Source: Verrucomicrobiota bacterium (GTDB lineage: Bacteria; Verrucomicrobiota; Verrucomicrobiia; Limisphaerales; UBA1319). From it: DNA of 64,000 nt. The notes below the pieces were generated by a model, which did no database searches, was not told the origin of the DNA, and saw only the letters and a list, made by a program, of their open reading frames with translations. Made by a program: the position numbers and the translations under genes. The stretch covers positions 17,526 through 81,525 of the forward strand of contig JAKLFB010000028.1 in assembly GCA_022711435.1 (NCBI GenBank). The letters run 5' to 3'. Of this stretch, positions 25,502-33,950 are shown one piece after another. Within the stretch, counting starts at the first letter, position 1, and each line of letters begins with the position of its first letter.

Positions 25502-26182
25502 TCAATCGGGCAGGTTCAGGCAGGCGGGATCGATCCCCTGCCCCCTGAGCCAGAGGAGGGTTTCGCGGATCTGGCGATGGACGAAGGCGCGCCATCCGCG
25601 CCGGGCTGCCTCGGCGATGTTTTCGGGGCGATCGTCGAGGTAGACGATATTGGCGCCGGAGCAGCCGGCGGCCTTCTCGAGGGCTTCGTAAATGGCCGGG
25701 TGCGGTTTCATGACGCCCTGCTGGTAAGAGAGGATCCGGCCATCGAACTCGTGGAAGAAAGGGTATCGGCTGCGGATGAAATCGGACTGGAGCTCGTTGG
25801 TGTTCGAGAATATCCAGGTGGGGTATCCATGGCGGCGGAGGCAGGCGTGAAGCTGGACCATGGGTTCAATGGGGGTGAAGATATCGCAGAAATCGCGCTC
25901 GAATTGGGTCCGGGGAGCGCTATAGCCGGCGGCTTCCCGGAGGGCTTCGAGGAATTCGTCCGTGCGAATGCGGCCGGATTCGAAGTCGAGCAATCGGGGC
26001 GACTGGGTGAGGGTCTGGAGGACGGATGCGGCATCGTGGCGGCAATAGGGGGTGAGGCGGCGGATCACGATCTGGTAATCGAAATCGAGGAGGACCTTGC
26101 CGAGATCGAAGGCGATGACGGGCAATCGGGCGGGGTGCGGTGCGATCGAGTGTGGCGGCGGGGAGGGCGCGGGATTGGTCAT
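25502..26182 (-). CDS. HAD-superfamily hydrolase (subfamily IA-like)
   Basis: A 226-residue phosphatase-like protein. Motif I is VIAFDLGKVLLDFD, with a nucleophile Asp and Gly in place of the usual second Asp, as in YihX-type HADs. Motif II is IFSNTNELQ, motif III has the Lys of GVMKPHPAIYEALE, and motif IV is VYLDDRPENIAEA. Substrates are probably small phosphorylated sugars or nucleotides. The start overlaps the recR stop by four bases (ATGA), so it is translationally coupled to recR. Confidence 0.88.
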   Translation of the reverse strand: MTNPAPSPPPHSIAPHPARLPVIAFDLGKVLLDFDYQIVIRRLTPYCRHDAASVLQTLTQSPRLLDFESGRIRTDEFLEALREAAGYSAPRTQFERDFCDIFTPIEPMVQLHACLRRHGYPTWIFSNTNELQSDFIRSRYPFFHEFDGRILSYQQGVMKPHPAIYEALEKAAGCSGANIVYLDDRPENIAEAARRGWRAFVHRQIRETLLWLRGQGIDPACLNLPD

Positions 26183-26796
26183 TGGAGGGGTCTGCGGTTT
26201 TCGATGGCCTGGCGCAGCGTGAGCTCGTCAGCGAATTCGAGACTGCTTCCGACGGGCAGGCCATGGGCCAGGCGCGTGATGCGGGCGCAGCGGCCGGCAA
26301 GGCGGCGGGCGAGATAGATGGCGGTGGCGTCGCCCTCGACATCGGATCCGAGCGCGACGATCAATTCGAGGTTGGGCTGGTCCTGGAGGCGCCGTTCGAG
26401 CTCGGGGATGCGCAAGTCCTCGGGCCCGACGCCTCGGGTCGGCGAGATCCGTCCGCCCAGGACATGGTAACGGCCGCGGAAGGCGGCTGTTTTTTCGATG
26501 TTGAGGACATCGACCGGCTGTTCGACGACGCAGAGGATGCCGAGGTCGCGGCGGGGGTCCTGGCAGAGGCTGCAGGGCTGTCGGTCGCTGAGCGCGCCGC
26601 AGGTGGCGCAGCTCTGAATGCCGCGGCGTGCGGTGCGGATGGATTCCGCCAGGCGCTCGACGTCGGCGGCCGGGCTCTGCGCCAGGAAGAGGGCCAGGCG
26701 CTCGGCCGAACGCGGGCCGATGCCGGGCAGCATGCCGAGCTCGTTGATGAGATCGAGCAGCGGCGGGGGCCAGGTCGAGATGCGATAACGATCCAT
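26179..26796 (-). CDS. recR: Recombination protein RecR
   Basis: A 205-residue DNA-repair protein that works with RecF and RecO in loading RecA on gapped DNA. It has an N-terminal helix-hairpin-helix (ELGMLPGIGPRSAERLALFL), a C4 zinc finger (CATCGALSDRQPCSLC, about 64-79), a Toprim domain (LCVVEQPVDVLNIEKT ... VALGSDVEGDATAIYLAR) and the ITRLAHGLPVGSSLEFAD tail. It lies downstream of ybaB in the classical dnaX-ybaB-recR order and overlaps the HAD gene by four bases. Confidence 0.97.
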   Translation of the reverse strand: MDRYRISTWPPPLLDLINELGMLPGIGPRSAERLALFLAQSPAADVERLAESIRTARRGIQSCATCGALSDRQPCSLCQDPRRDLGILCVVEQPVDVLNIEKTAAFRGRYHVLGGRISPTRGVGPEDLRIPELERRLQDQPNLELIVALGSDVEGDATAIYLARRLAGRCARITRLAHGLPVGSSLEFADELTLRQAIENRRPLQ

Positions 26797-26861
26797 TGCT
26801 CCCCTGCCCTCTCAGGAAAAAGACGCTGCCGGGCGATGGCGGGAGTTGTGTTTCAACCGGG

Positions 26862-27173
26862 CTAGGCCAGCCCGGGCAGGTTGAGGCCGGAGGTCACCTT
26901 GCCCATTTCGGCGTTGGAAATCTCCTTGGCCTGGTTGAGAGCGTTATTGGCGGCGCTGATCACCAGATCCTCGAGGAGCGTGATGTCGCTCGGATTGGCC
27001 GCCTGGGGATCGATCTTGATCGAAGCGAGCGTGCCGTCGCACTTGGCGACGACTTTGACGGCGCCGCCGCCGCTCGTGGCCTCGACGGTTCGGCTGGCGA
27101 GCTGGGTCTGGACGTCCTCCATCTGCCGCTGGATGCGGGCAGCCTGTTTCATCAGTTTGCCGATGCTAGACAT
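26862..27173 (-). CDS. ybaB: YbaB/EbfC nucleoid-associated protein
   Basis: A 103-residue protein with the family pattern: an N-terminal helix (IGKLMKQAARIQRQMEDVQ), then GGGAVKVVAKCDGTLASIKID and a helical C-terminus. It binds DNA as a dimer. It sits between dnaX (49 bases upstream) and recR (65 bases downstream), an order conserved in many bacteria. Confidence 0.94.
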   Translation of the reverse strand: MSSIGKLMKQAARIQRQMEDVQTQLASRTVEATSGGGAVKVVAKCDGTLASIKIDPQAANPSDITLLEDLVISAANNALNQAKEISNAEMGKVTSGLNLPGLA

Positions 27174-27222
27174 AACGATTCGTGGGGTCTATTGCCGCGA
27201 CACATCCCCATTTGTGCCGCGA

Positions 27223-29001
27223 TCAAGGACCAACGTCAACAATCTGTCCGCGAAAGATTTCCAATGCCTCTTTGATTTTGGGGTCGTTCTTGAAATCGTC
27301 GCGATCGGCGGGCACGGACGGGGCGGGTGGTGCGGAGGGGGCGGGAGGCGGGGAGACGGCGGCTGGCGGCGGATCGGACGGAGCTGGAAGGGCGCTGTCG
27401 GCTTTGGAGGCCTCAGAGGCGTTGGAGGCAGCGGCGGGCTGGATCGGGACCACCCGCACCGCGGCGTCCCGGCCGAGCACCTGGCACAAGGCTTTCTGGA
27501 TCAGATCGCGGCCTCGGGGCGTATCCACCAGCCCGAGCGTGTCCGAGTGTTCCGGCGCAAAACCGATCACCAGCAGATCATTCGTGAAACTGACTGGCTG
27601 GGCCTGCATCAGATACGAGTGAGTAAACCGGCTGGACCGCTTCACGGATTCGATGAGGCGGGGCCAGAGCGTTTCGAGCGAGTGGCCGGATTTGGGGGTC
27701 CTGGCTGTCTCGGCCGAGGGCGCGGTGGTGCTGACGGCGAGCGGGGTTGCGGGAGGCGCGGGCGCGCGGCGCGCGGCGGCGGTGTGCGAATCGGCCGGGG
27801 CGGGGCGAGGGGGAGCGTGGGTGGGGGCGTCGGGCGGCTGCGGGGACGATGCGGGGCTGGATTCGTCCCGCCATTGCTTGAGCTGATGGAGGACGGTGTC
27901 CCAGTGGATCGCGTGCCGGGCCTCGATGGCCCTGAGGAGGACCACCTCGCAGGCGATGCGGCGGGAGACGGCGTCCCGGATTCGGCCTTCGCCATCGGCG
28001 AGCACCTCGAGGATTGCTGTGAGCGACTCGCGCGAGACGAGGCCGGCCTGCTCGGCCACTGCAGCGGCTTCGGTCTCGGTCAGCTCGAGCAAGCCGAGGT
28101 CGCCGCCGGTGACCTGGAAGAGCATCAGATGATGAAAGTGCTGGACCAGCTCGGCCATGACCCGGCCGATCTCCTTGCCGGCGCGGGCGAGCTCATCCAC
28201 CAGGCGCATGGCGGTCTGGAACTCGCCGGTCAGGATCGAACGCGCCAGGGCGAGGATTTGCGGGCGGCCGGCCAGGCCAAACATCGATAGCACATCCTCC
28301 TCGGCGACCCGGCCGCCGCAGAAGCTGATCAGCTGGTCGAGGGCGGACTGGGCGTCGCGCATGCAGCCGTCGGCGCCCCGCGCGATGGCGTGCAGGGCGG
28401 CATCGTCCACCTCGATTTTCTCCCACTGGGCGATCTGGGCCAGGTGCTGGACGATCAGCCGAACCGGGATCCGGCGCAGATCGAACCGCTGGCAGCGCGA
28501 GAGAATCGTCGGCGGCACCTTGTCCGGCTCGGTGGTGGCGAACATGAACTTGACGTGGGCGGGCGGCTCCTCGAGCGTCTTGAGCAAGGCGTTGAACGCC
28601 TCCTTGGTCAGCATGTGGACTTCGTCGATGATGTAGATCTTGAAGCGGGAGACAGCGGGGGCGTATTTGACGGTCTGGCGCAGCTCGCGGATCTCCTCGA
28701 TGCCCCGGTTGCTGGCGCCGTCGATCTCGAGCACATCGAGGGATCGGCCCTCGCTGATCTCCTGGCACCGCGCGTCGTCATCGGCGAAATCCAGGCGGGG
28801 GCCGTCGAGGCAGTTCAGGCACTTGGCAAAAATCCGGGCGATGGTGGTCTTGCCGGTCCCGCGCGGGCCCACGAACAAAAAGGCGTGCGCAATCCGGTTC
28901 CGCTCGATGGCATTGGCCAGCGTGCGGGTTACATGCTCCTGACCCACCACCTCCGCGAAACGCTGCGGCCGGTATTTTCGGGCGATGACCTGATATGCCA
29001 T
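27223..29001 (-). CDS. dnaX: DNA polymerase III subunit gamma/tau
   Basis: Clamp-loader ATPase of the replicase. The 592-residue protein opens with MAYQVIARKYRPQRFAEVVG. Walker A is GPRGTGKTTIARIFAK and Walker B is KIYIIDEVHMLT; the sensor/SRC region is TILSRCQRFDLRR. One feature is odd: the zinc-finger segment, normally four cysteines, reads AKCLNCLDGPRLDFADDDARCQ, so only three cysteines are clear. The C-terminal third is Pro/Ala-rich and tau-like. I saw no frameshift signal for a short gamma form. The SRP RNA gene lies just upstream on the same strand, the B. subtilis order scr-dnaX-yaaK-recR. Confidence 0.95.
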   Translation of the reverse strand: MAYQVIARKYRPQRFAEVVGQEHVTRTLANAIERNRIAHAFLFVGPRGTGKTTIARIFAKCLNCLDGPRLDFADDDARCQEISEGRSLDVLEIDGASNRGIEEIRELRQTVKYAPAVSRFKIYIIDEVHMLTKEAFNALLKTLEEPPAHVKFMFATTEPDKVPPTILSRCQRFDLRRIPVRLIVQHLAQIAQWEKIEVDDAALHAIARGADGCMRDAQSALDQLISFCGGRVAEEDVLSMFGLAGRPQILALARSILTGEFQTAMRLVDELARAGKEIGRVMAELVQHFHHLMLFQVTGGDLGLLELTETEAAAVAEQAGLVSRESLTAILEVLADGEGRIRDAVSRRIACEVVLLRAIEARHAIHWDTVLHQLKQWRDESSPASSPQPPDAPTHAPPRPAPADSHTAAARRAPAPPATPLAVSTTAPSAETARTPKSGHSLETLWPRLIESVKRSSRFTHSYLMQAQPVSFTNDLLVIGFAPEHSDTLGLVDTPRGRDLIQKALCQVLGRDAAVRVVPIQPAAASNASEASKADSALPAPSDPPPAAVSPPPAPSAPPAPSVPADRDDFKNDPKIKEALEIFRGQIVDVGP

Positions 29002-29019
29002 GGCTGGAATCTCAATGGA

Positions 29020-29118
29020 AATGCCAGGGTGACCACGGCAGATGCGAAACAAACTACCGTTGCTGCATTCCTGCCCTGGCGGGGTTCGTCAGTCCGCATT
29101 CCATGGGCCCTGGCAAAA
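29020..29118 (-). ncRNA. ffs: Signal recognition particle RNA (small bacterial type)
   Basis: The minus strand carries the helix-8 signature GAACCCCGCCAGGGCAGGAA continued by TGCAGCAACGGTAG, in which the SRP symmetric and asymmetric loops (CAGG ... GGAA ... GCAGCA) can be recognised. The ends pair (GCCAGGG with CCCTGGC), giving a rod of about 95 bases. Position upstream of dnaX is a known conserved arrangement. The apical loop GGAA and the AGCA side are the Ffh-binding parts. End coordinates are approximate. Confidence 0.85.
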
Positions 29119-29126
29119 TCCGGCTC

Positions 29127-29156
29127 TATTTACCCAGGAGCGGAAAACGGCAGCAA
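29127..29156 (-). promoter_or_regulatory. Promoter of the SRP RNA gene
   Basis: Minus-strand TTGCTG (29151-29156) and TAAATA (29127-29132) with an 18-base spacer place the start about 7-10 bases further, at the first base of the SRP rod. Confidence 0.5.
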
Positions 29157-29411
29157 GAACAATCGCACCGAGCGCGCGGGGAGGGAAAGCGCAGTCGGAT
29201 TGCATCAGACAAGGCGGCGGCGGGCTGCCGAAAGGACGGCGCGACTGGAAAAATGCGCCGGGTATGATATGGTATCCGGCGTCTGTTGCCAGGAGCGTGC
29301 AGGGCTGCAGCCGCCGGATCGAGAGAGCCGGCAGCCAGGGCGCGATGGAGTTTCGCGCTCGTCCGGCAACCGCGTAAAACCCGAAAAGAACCCAGGAAAG
29401 GAAGCTCGAAG

Positions 29412-30128
29412 ATGATGACTCGTCGTGAGGCGCTGAAGACAATGGTGGTGGCATCGTCGGCATCGGCGCTGCCGCTTTTGCGGGAATCGGCCAGGGCCCA
29501 AGCGGCGCCGGCCGGCGGACCTTTCCAGCTGGCTCCCCTGCCCTATCCTGCGGATGCGCTCGAGCCCTACATCGACGCGCGGACTATGGAAATCCATCAT
29601 GGCAAGCATCACGCGGCGTACGTGGCGAACCTGAACAAGGCGGTGGCCGATCAGCCCTCCCTGGCGGGCAAGAGCGCCGAGGAGTTGGTCCGCCAGCTCG
29701 CGTCCGTTCCGGAGTCGGTTCGGACGGCGGTGCGCAACCACGGAGGCGGGCATGTGAACCACACGATGTTCTGGGAGATGCTATCCAAGGGTGGCCGGAA
29801 AGAGCCTCGAGGGGATCTGGCCCGGGCGATCGATCGGGCTTTTGGCGGGTTTGCGGGGTTCAAGGATCAATTTGGCAAGGCGGCGGCGGGTGTGTTTGGG
29901 AGCGGCTGGGCGTGGCTGACCGTTGACGATCAGAACAGCCTGCGAATCGAAAGCACACCCAATCAGGATTCGCCGCTGACATCGGGTCGAATCCCGCTGC
30001 TGGCTCTGGACGTGTGGGAGCACGCCTACTACCTGAAATACCAGAACCGCCGGCCCGAATACATCGATGCGTTCTTTCATGTGATCCATTGGGAGCATAT
30101 CGAGGAGCGGTATCGGAAGAGCCGTTGA
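29412..30128 (+). CDS. sodA: Exported Mn-type superoxide dismutase
   Basis: A 238-residue enzyme converting superoxide to H2O2 and O2. Metal ligands by alignment to E. coli SodA are H62 (EIHHGKHH), H117 (VNHTMFW), D200 and H204 (DVWEHAYY). G111-G113 before HVNH and the Gln of TPNQDSP point to the manganese type. The first 33 residues are a twin-arginine-like signal (TRREALKTM... ARAQAAPAG), so the enzyme probably acts outside the cytoplasm. The start is ATG 29412, preceded by AGGAAAGGAAG. A longer upstream reading lacks support. Confidence 0.93.
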   Translation: MMTRREALKTMVVASSASALPLLRESARAQAAPAGGPFQLAPLPYPADALEPYIDARTMEIHHGKHHAAYVANLNKAVADQPSLAGKSAEELVRQLASVPESVRTAVRNHGGGHVNHTMFWEMLSKGGRKEPRGDLARAIDRAFGGFAGFKDQFGKAAAGVFGSGWAWLTVDDQNSLRIESTPNQDSPLTSGRIPLLALDVWEHAYYLKYQNRRPEYIDAFFHVIHWEHIEERYRKSR

Positions 30129-30167
30129 GAGAGTCTCGGGGGGGACGGCGCGGAGAATGGGATTCGG

Positions 30168-30208
30168 TTCGTGGGCGATCTAATGGGAATTCCCGGGTCG
30201 CCCACGAA
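30168..30208. terminator. Strong hairpin after sodA
   Basis: TTCGTGGGCGA (30168-30178) is perfectly inverted as TCGCCCACGAA (30198-30208), and the loop contains a further palindrome GGGAATTCCC. It lies 40 bases after the sodA stop. There is no T-run, so termination is inferred from position. Confidence 0.5.
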
Positions 30209-30233
30209 TATCAGAAACCCTCACGATTCGGTG

Positions 30234-30292
30234 TTGACATAAGGTTATTTAATACGATACTTGGGCTTTGCACGTCGTATGCAAGTCGTATT
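30234..30292 (+). promoter_or_regulatory. lysR-type gene promoter with overlapping inverted repeat
   Basis: TTGACA (30234-30239) and GATACT (30256-30261) with a 16-base spacer form a candidate promoter. An imperfect inverted repeat, AATACGATACTTG (30251-30263) and CAAGTCGTATT (30282-30292), covers the -10 and start, as expected for an autorepressed LysR-type gene. Confidence 0.45.
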
Positions 30293-30298
30293 GGCCTT

Positions 30299-31177
30299 AT
30301 GCAAATTGAAAGCCTAAAGATGTTCTGTGATCTGGCTGAAACCGAGAGCTTCACGAAAGCCGCGCAGATCAACGAGGTTACCCAGTCGGCTGTCAGCCAG
30401 CAAATCAGCTCTCTCGAGCGCCAGTTCAAGTCCGTCCTCATCGAGCGCAGCAAGAAGAAGTTCCGGCTGACTCGGGAGGGGCAGATCATGTATGACTACA
30501 GCAAGCAGATCATCCAGATCTACGACGCTCTTCACAGCAAGCTGCAGGAGATCAAGGATGTGATCTCGGGAACGATCCGGCTGGCGACCATCTACAGCAT
30601 CGGGCTGCACGACCTGCCGCCCTACCTGAAGAGGTATCTTCGAACCTATCCCACGGTGAACGTGCATGTCGAGTACCGCCGGGCGAACCAGGTGTATGAG
30701 GACGTGCTGGGCAACGTGGTCGACCTCGGGCTGGTGGCTTACCCGTCGCGCGACAGCAAGCTGGAGATCATCCCGCTGCGCAAGGATCGCCTGGTCTTGA
30801 TCTGCCACCCCCAACACCCGTTCGCCAAGGGCAAGAGCATCCGATTGGGCGCCCTGTCGAGCCAGAAATTCATCGGGTTCGAGCCGGACATCCCGACGCG
30901 CAAGGCAATTGACCGGATCCTGAAGGACCATGGGATCCAGGTGAACAACGTGATGGAGTTCGACAACATCGAGACCGTGAAGCGGGCTGTCGAGATCGAC
31001 GCGGGAGTTTCGGTGGTGCCGCAGGCCACGGTCGTGCAGGAGGTGGCCAACGAGACGCTCGCGCAGGTCATGATCGAGGACGGGGAGTTCTACCGTCCGC
31101 TGGCTGCGATCGTGAAGAAGAACAAGGTTCTGTCCCCTGCGATGAAGCAGTTCCTTGTGGTGCTCAAGGGCGGCTGA
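30299..31177 (+). CDS. LysR-family transcriptional regulator
   Basis: A 292-residue regulator. The N-terminal winged helix is complete (MQIESLKMFCDLAETESFTKAAQ, with VTQSAVSQQISSLERQF as recognition helix), followed by the linker helix and a periplasmic-binding-like effector domain (about 90-290). The start is ATG 30299, where the HTH starts in register. A longer upstream reading overlaps sodA and is rejected. The effector is unknown; the sodA neighbour makes an oxidative-stress role possible but unproven. No divergent partner is present. Confidence 0.92.
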   Translation: MQIESLKMFCDLAETESFTKAAQINEVTQSAVSQQISSLERQFKSVLIERSKKKFRLTREGQIMYDYSKQIIQIYDALHSKLQEIKDVISGTIRLATIYSIGLHDLPPYLKRYLRTYPTVNVHVEYRRANQVYEDVLGNVVDLGLVAYPSRDSKLEIIPLRKDRLVLICHPQHPFAKGKSIRLGALSSQKFIGFEPDIPTRKAIDRILKDHGIQVNNVMEFDNIETVKRAVEIDAGVSVVPQATVVQEVANETLAQVMIEDGEFYRPLAAIVKKNKVLSPAMKQFLVVLKGG

Positions 31178-31220
31178 CGGTGTTGACGGGCATGGGCCGA
31201 TCCCGGCTCCGGGCGCCCGC

Positions 31221-32699
31221 TCAGGGGGGCGGCGCCGGCTCGGGTGCGAGGTTTGCGGGCGCGCCCGCAGGATCGAGCAGGCGATCCGCAGGGAGAATCA
31301 GGGCGAAGACCGAGCCATCGTCTCCGCTGTGCTCGAGGCGGACTTCGGCGCCCATTTGGCGGGCCAGCGCCCGGCTCAACGCCAGGCCGAGGCCCGTCCC
31401 TCCGGGCTTCGTGGATTGTCCCGGGACGAACAACTGATCGCGGATCGCCTCGGGTATGCCCGGGCCCTGGTCCTCGACCGCCATGACGGTATCGGTGGCG
31501 CGCCGGTAGATTCGAAGGCGGACCTGGCGGCCCCGGGGTGTTGCGTGGATGGCATTGCGCAGCAGGTTTTCGAGGATCAGCAGCACGAGGTTGGCCTCGC
31601 GGTTTGACATGGCGCCTCGGGCGCGCAAGAGGCACTGGAGCTCGAGGCCGGCCTGGGCGGCCAGCGGCAGGATCCGCTCCCGCAAGACCGCGGCCATCTC
31701 CTCGAAGGTCAGCTCGTATTCCGCCACGCCGTTCTCCTCGCGAAGAATGCGGACGGTTTCATTGACCAACTCCTGCATGCGTCCGGCAGCGTCGGCGACA
31801 TCGCGCCACTGGCCGTCGTCACTGCTGCCGCCGTTGCGGGCCTCGCCGGAGCGGCTGGCGGCCAGGGTGCGGAGGCCGGCCAACGGGTTTTTCAGGCCAT
31901 GGAGCAAGTTCGCCGTGAGGGCGCCGACGGCGCCCATTTTGGCCTGAAGGGTGAGCTGTTGATTGGCGAGGGCCAAGTGGCTCGACCGTTCGGCCAGCAG
32001 GCGGTTGGCGTGCTGCATGCGCTGAAAGGCCCAGCCCAGCGCCGCGGCCATCGCTCCTCCCAGGACCCCGAGCACGGTCAATCCGTATCGCCAGCCATGC
32101 GCGTCCAGGCGGGCGAACTCCTCGGCGATCGAGCTGCCATCCATGAAGAACTGGGCCGCGCCCACCAGCCGCGGATCGTCTTTGGGGAAGATCGGGATGA
32201 TGACCTCGAGCAAAGCAGGCCATGAGCCATCCGGATCGACCGACGGTCCGGCCGGCTCGAACAGCGCCGCCGGCTCGGTTCGAGGATGAAACCGGCTGAC
32301 GGTCTCGAGCCGGATCAGCGACTCGAGGTCGGCGCGCGCCAGGCGGGTTTCGACAACGTCGGGGGGGAACACGGCCTGGATCGAGCCGTTTTCGTCGAAG
32401 AGACGGATGGCCAGCACATCCTCGATTCTGGATGTATCGAGCATCATCATGAGCTGGTCCATGGGATTGTCGATCTCCCAGGGGGTCGAGCCCTCCTCCT
32501 GATCCGCGTACTGCTGCATGAGCGCCACCGCGCTGAGGACGGCGCCGTCGCGGCGCAGGATCTGCTCGCGCACGGCCTGGCGGAGGCGCAGGCTGACCAG
32601 CAGCACGGCGGCCGCGAAGAGCGCCAGGGTGAATCCCGTCACCAGGAAACCCAGCCGCCGTGATCGCCATGCGGCCATTGCCATCCAAAGCCGGTCCAT
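31221..32699 (-). CDS. Membrane sensor histidine kinase
   Basis: A 492-residue kinase with two membrane segments (about 17-38 and 204-225) framing a periplasmic sensor of about 165 residues without a recognised fold. The H-box is NLLHGLKNPLAGLRTL with H267, and the ATPase domain has LENLLRNAIHATP, VEDQGPGIPE and GGTGLGLALS. It starts three bases after the outer-membrane barrel gene and is the last gene of the sigma-54-controlled group. The likely partner is the NtrC-type regulator at 34685-36172. The kinase thus lies under control of its own regulator, implying positive feedback. Confidence 0.9.
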   Translation of the reverse strand: MDRLWMAMAAWRSRRLGFLVTGFTLALFAAAVLLVSLRLRQAVREQILRRDGAVLSAVALMQQYADQEEGSTPWEIDNPMDQLMMMLDTSRIEDVLAIRLFDENGSIQAVFPPDVVETRLARADLESLIRLETVSRFHPRTEPAALFEPAGPSVDPDGSWPALLEVIIPIFPKDDPRLVGAAQFFMDGSSIAEEFARLDAHGWRYGLTVLGVLGGAMAAALGWAFQRMQHANRLLAERSSHLALANQQLTLQAKMGAVGALTANLLHGLKNPLAGLRTLAASRSGEARNGGSSDDGQWRDVADAAGRMQELVNETVRILREENGVAEYELTFEEMAAVLRERILPLAAQAGLELQCLLRARGAMSNREANLVLLILENLLRNAIHATPRGRQVRLRIYRRATDTVMAVEDQGPGIPEAIRDQLFVPGQSTKPGGTGLGLALSRALARQMGAEVRLEHSGDDGSVFALILPADRLLDPAGAPANLAPEPAPPP

Positions 32700-32702
32700 C
32701 TT

Positions 32703-33914
32703 TTAAAACTCCAGCTCGAGCCCGCCGGTCAGGACGCGGACCCGATATTGGTCATAGCTCGCGCTGCCCAGCGAGTGCTCTTGTTCATAATCGACAAACA
32801 GCGTCGTCCGCGAGCCCCATTGCCGCTCGATGCGGACATTCCAATCCACGGCGGTTCTTGTCCGCCGTTCCAGGCCCGACAGGTCCGCCGTCTGTTTTTC
32901 GAAATCATAATAGTGCCATCCGATTTTAGCACGCATTTCCCAGGGGCGCAGTCGGAGCCGGAGCTGCTGGCTTGCCTGGTAATCGAGGTAATCGAAATAC
33001 TCGGCGCCGTTGTCCTGGTTGATTTCGATGCCGGCCCGGCTCGTGCTTGTCCACCTCCCGTTCTGCCCCCAGCTCATCCGCCAGAGCGCGACGATCTCCT
33101 GCTGGCGAAAGCTCAGGCTTGTGCCGGGGATGGACATCCCATCCGAAGTGGTGGCCATGCGGCGGTCGTATGGCCGATACAGGTATTCGTAACTAAGCGT
33201 GAGCGCCTGACGGTTCGACCACCGATGCTCCCATGCGATCCTGGGTCCCATCTCCCAATAATCATCCAATGGCTCCTGATAATACTGGCGCCCAAGCCCG
33301 AATTGGAGATCGACATGAGTGTTGGTGCTCCAGTCCCGCCGGAAACCGGGCCGCCAACGGGCCAGGTGCCCTTTGGCTTTGACGCTCGACCGGTTGGTTT
33401 CGGTGATCGAGGCGTCGAAGACCTGGTTCATGTGGAAATACTCGAAAACGCCCTCGTGCCGCCACTCGGGATTGATCGGCTGCTTCCAGCGCGCCTGCGC
33501 CACCACCAGGTTCTCCTTGTCGACGCTCTCGGCGTCGAGGTATCGCCAGTCGTCCGCGAAAAGCAGCAACGTCAGCTCCGATCCGGTCGCCGACAGTCGC
33601 ATGAGGACCAGATCGAACCCCGCCGTGGCGAATGCGCTCCCCTCAGGATCGAACGGCCCCAAAGTGAGGTTGTCTTTATATCCGAATCCGGCCCGTACAT
33701 TCAGGGTTTGATCCCAAAAAAACGGCGGCGCCTTGGCGAGATTGGGTGGGGGCATCCGGGCGTGCCCGGTGGCGGCTGAGGATGCCGATGAGCAGGAGAG
33801 CGGGCTGAGGCATCCGATGAGCACGAAAAAAAGGGGCCTGAAGGGGCCCCAAAAAGCAAGCCGGGCGATCCTCGTCGGACCGCCCAGCCCGGTGCTATCA
33901 GCCAAGTGACTCAA
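32703..33914 (-). CDS. Outer-membrane beta-barrel protein (start uncertain)
   Basis: A protein of up to 403 residues with regular amphipathic strands (LRLRPWEMRAKIGWHYYDF, TTLFVDYEQEHSL) and a terminal phenylalanine (LTGGLELEF), the signature of an outer-membrane barrel. The only in-frame start giving a signal-peptide-like N-terminus is TTG 33914; its hydrophobic core (LFFVLIGCLSPLSCSS) is encoded by a terminator-like structure at 33826-33850. The next ATG (33755, MPPPNLAK) would lose the signal. The kinase gene starts three bases after the stop. Substrate is unknown; a porin or sensor-coupled channel is possible. Confidence 0.75.
   Translation of the reverse strand: MSHLADSTGLGGPTRIARLAFWGPFRPLFFVLIGCLSPLSCSSASSAATGHARMPPPNLAKAPPFFWDQTLNVRAGFGYKDNLTLGPFDPEGSAFATAGFDLVLMRLSATGSELTLLLFADDWRYLDAESVDKENLVVAQARWKQPINPEWRHEGVFEYFHMNQVFDASITETNRSSVKAKGHLARWRPGFRRDWSTNTHVDLQFGLGRQYYQEPLDDYWEMGPRIAWEHRWSNRQALTLSYEYLYRPYDRRMATTSDGMSIPGTSLSFRQQEIVALWRMSWGQNGRWTSTSRAGIEINQDNGAEYFDYLDYQASQQLRLRLRPWEMRAKIGWHYYDFEKQTADLSGLERRTRTAVDWNVRIERQWGSRTTLFVDYEQEHSLGSASYDQYRVRVLTGGLELEF
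33826..33850 (-). terminator. Rho-independent terminator-like hairpin inside the barrel gene's 5' end
   Basis: On the minus strand GGGGCC pairs with GGCCCC around a six-base loop (33850 to 33833), followed at once by seven Ts (33832-33826). It lies about 100 bases after the exported coiled-coil gene. It would end most transcripts of the first gene or act as an attenuator before the barrel and kinase genes. Confidence 0.65.
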
Positions 33915-33950
33915 CCAATCAACCTGAATTGTCTGTCAAACCTGGCCCAA

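Noticed and set aside
33855..33895. Riboswitch in the leader of the barrel gene
   Set aside because: A GC-rich hairpin is visible, but I could not match it to any known aptamer consensus.
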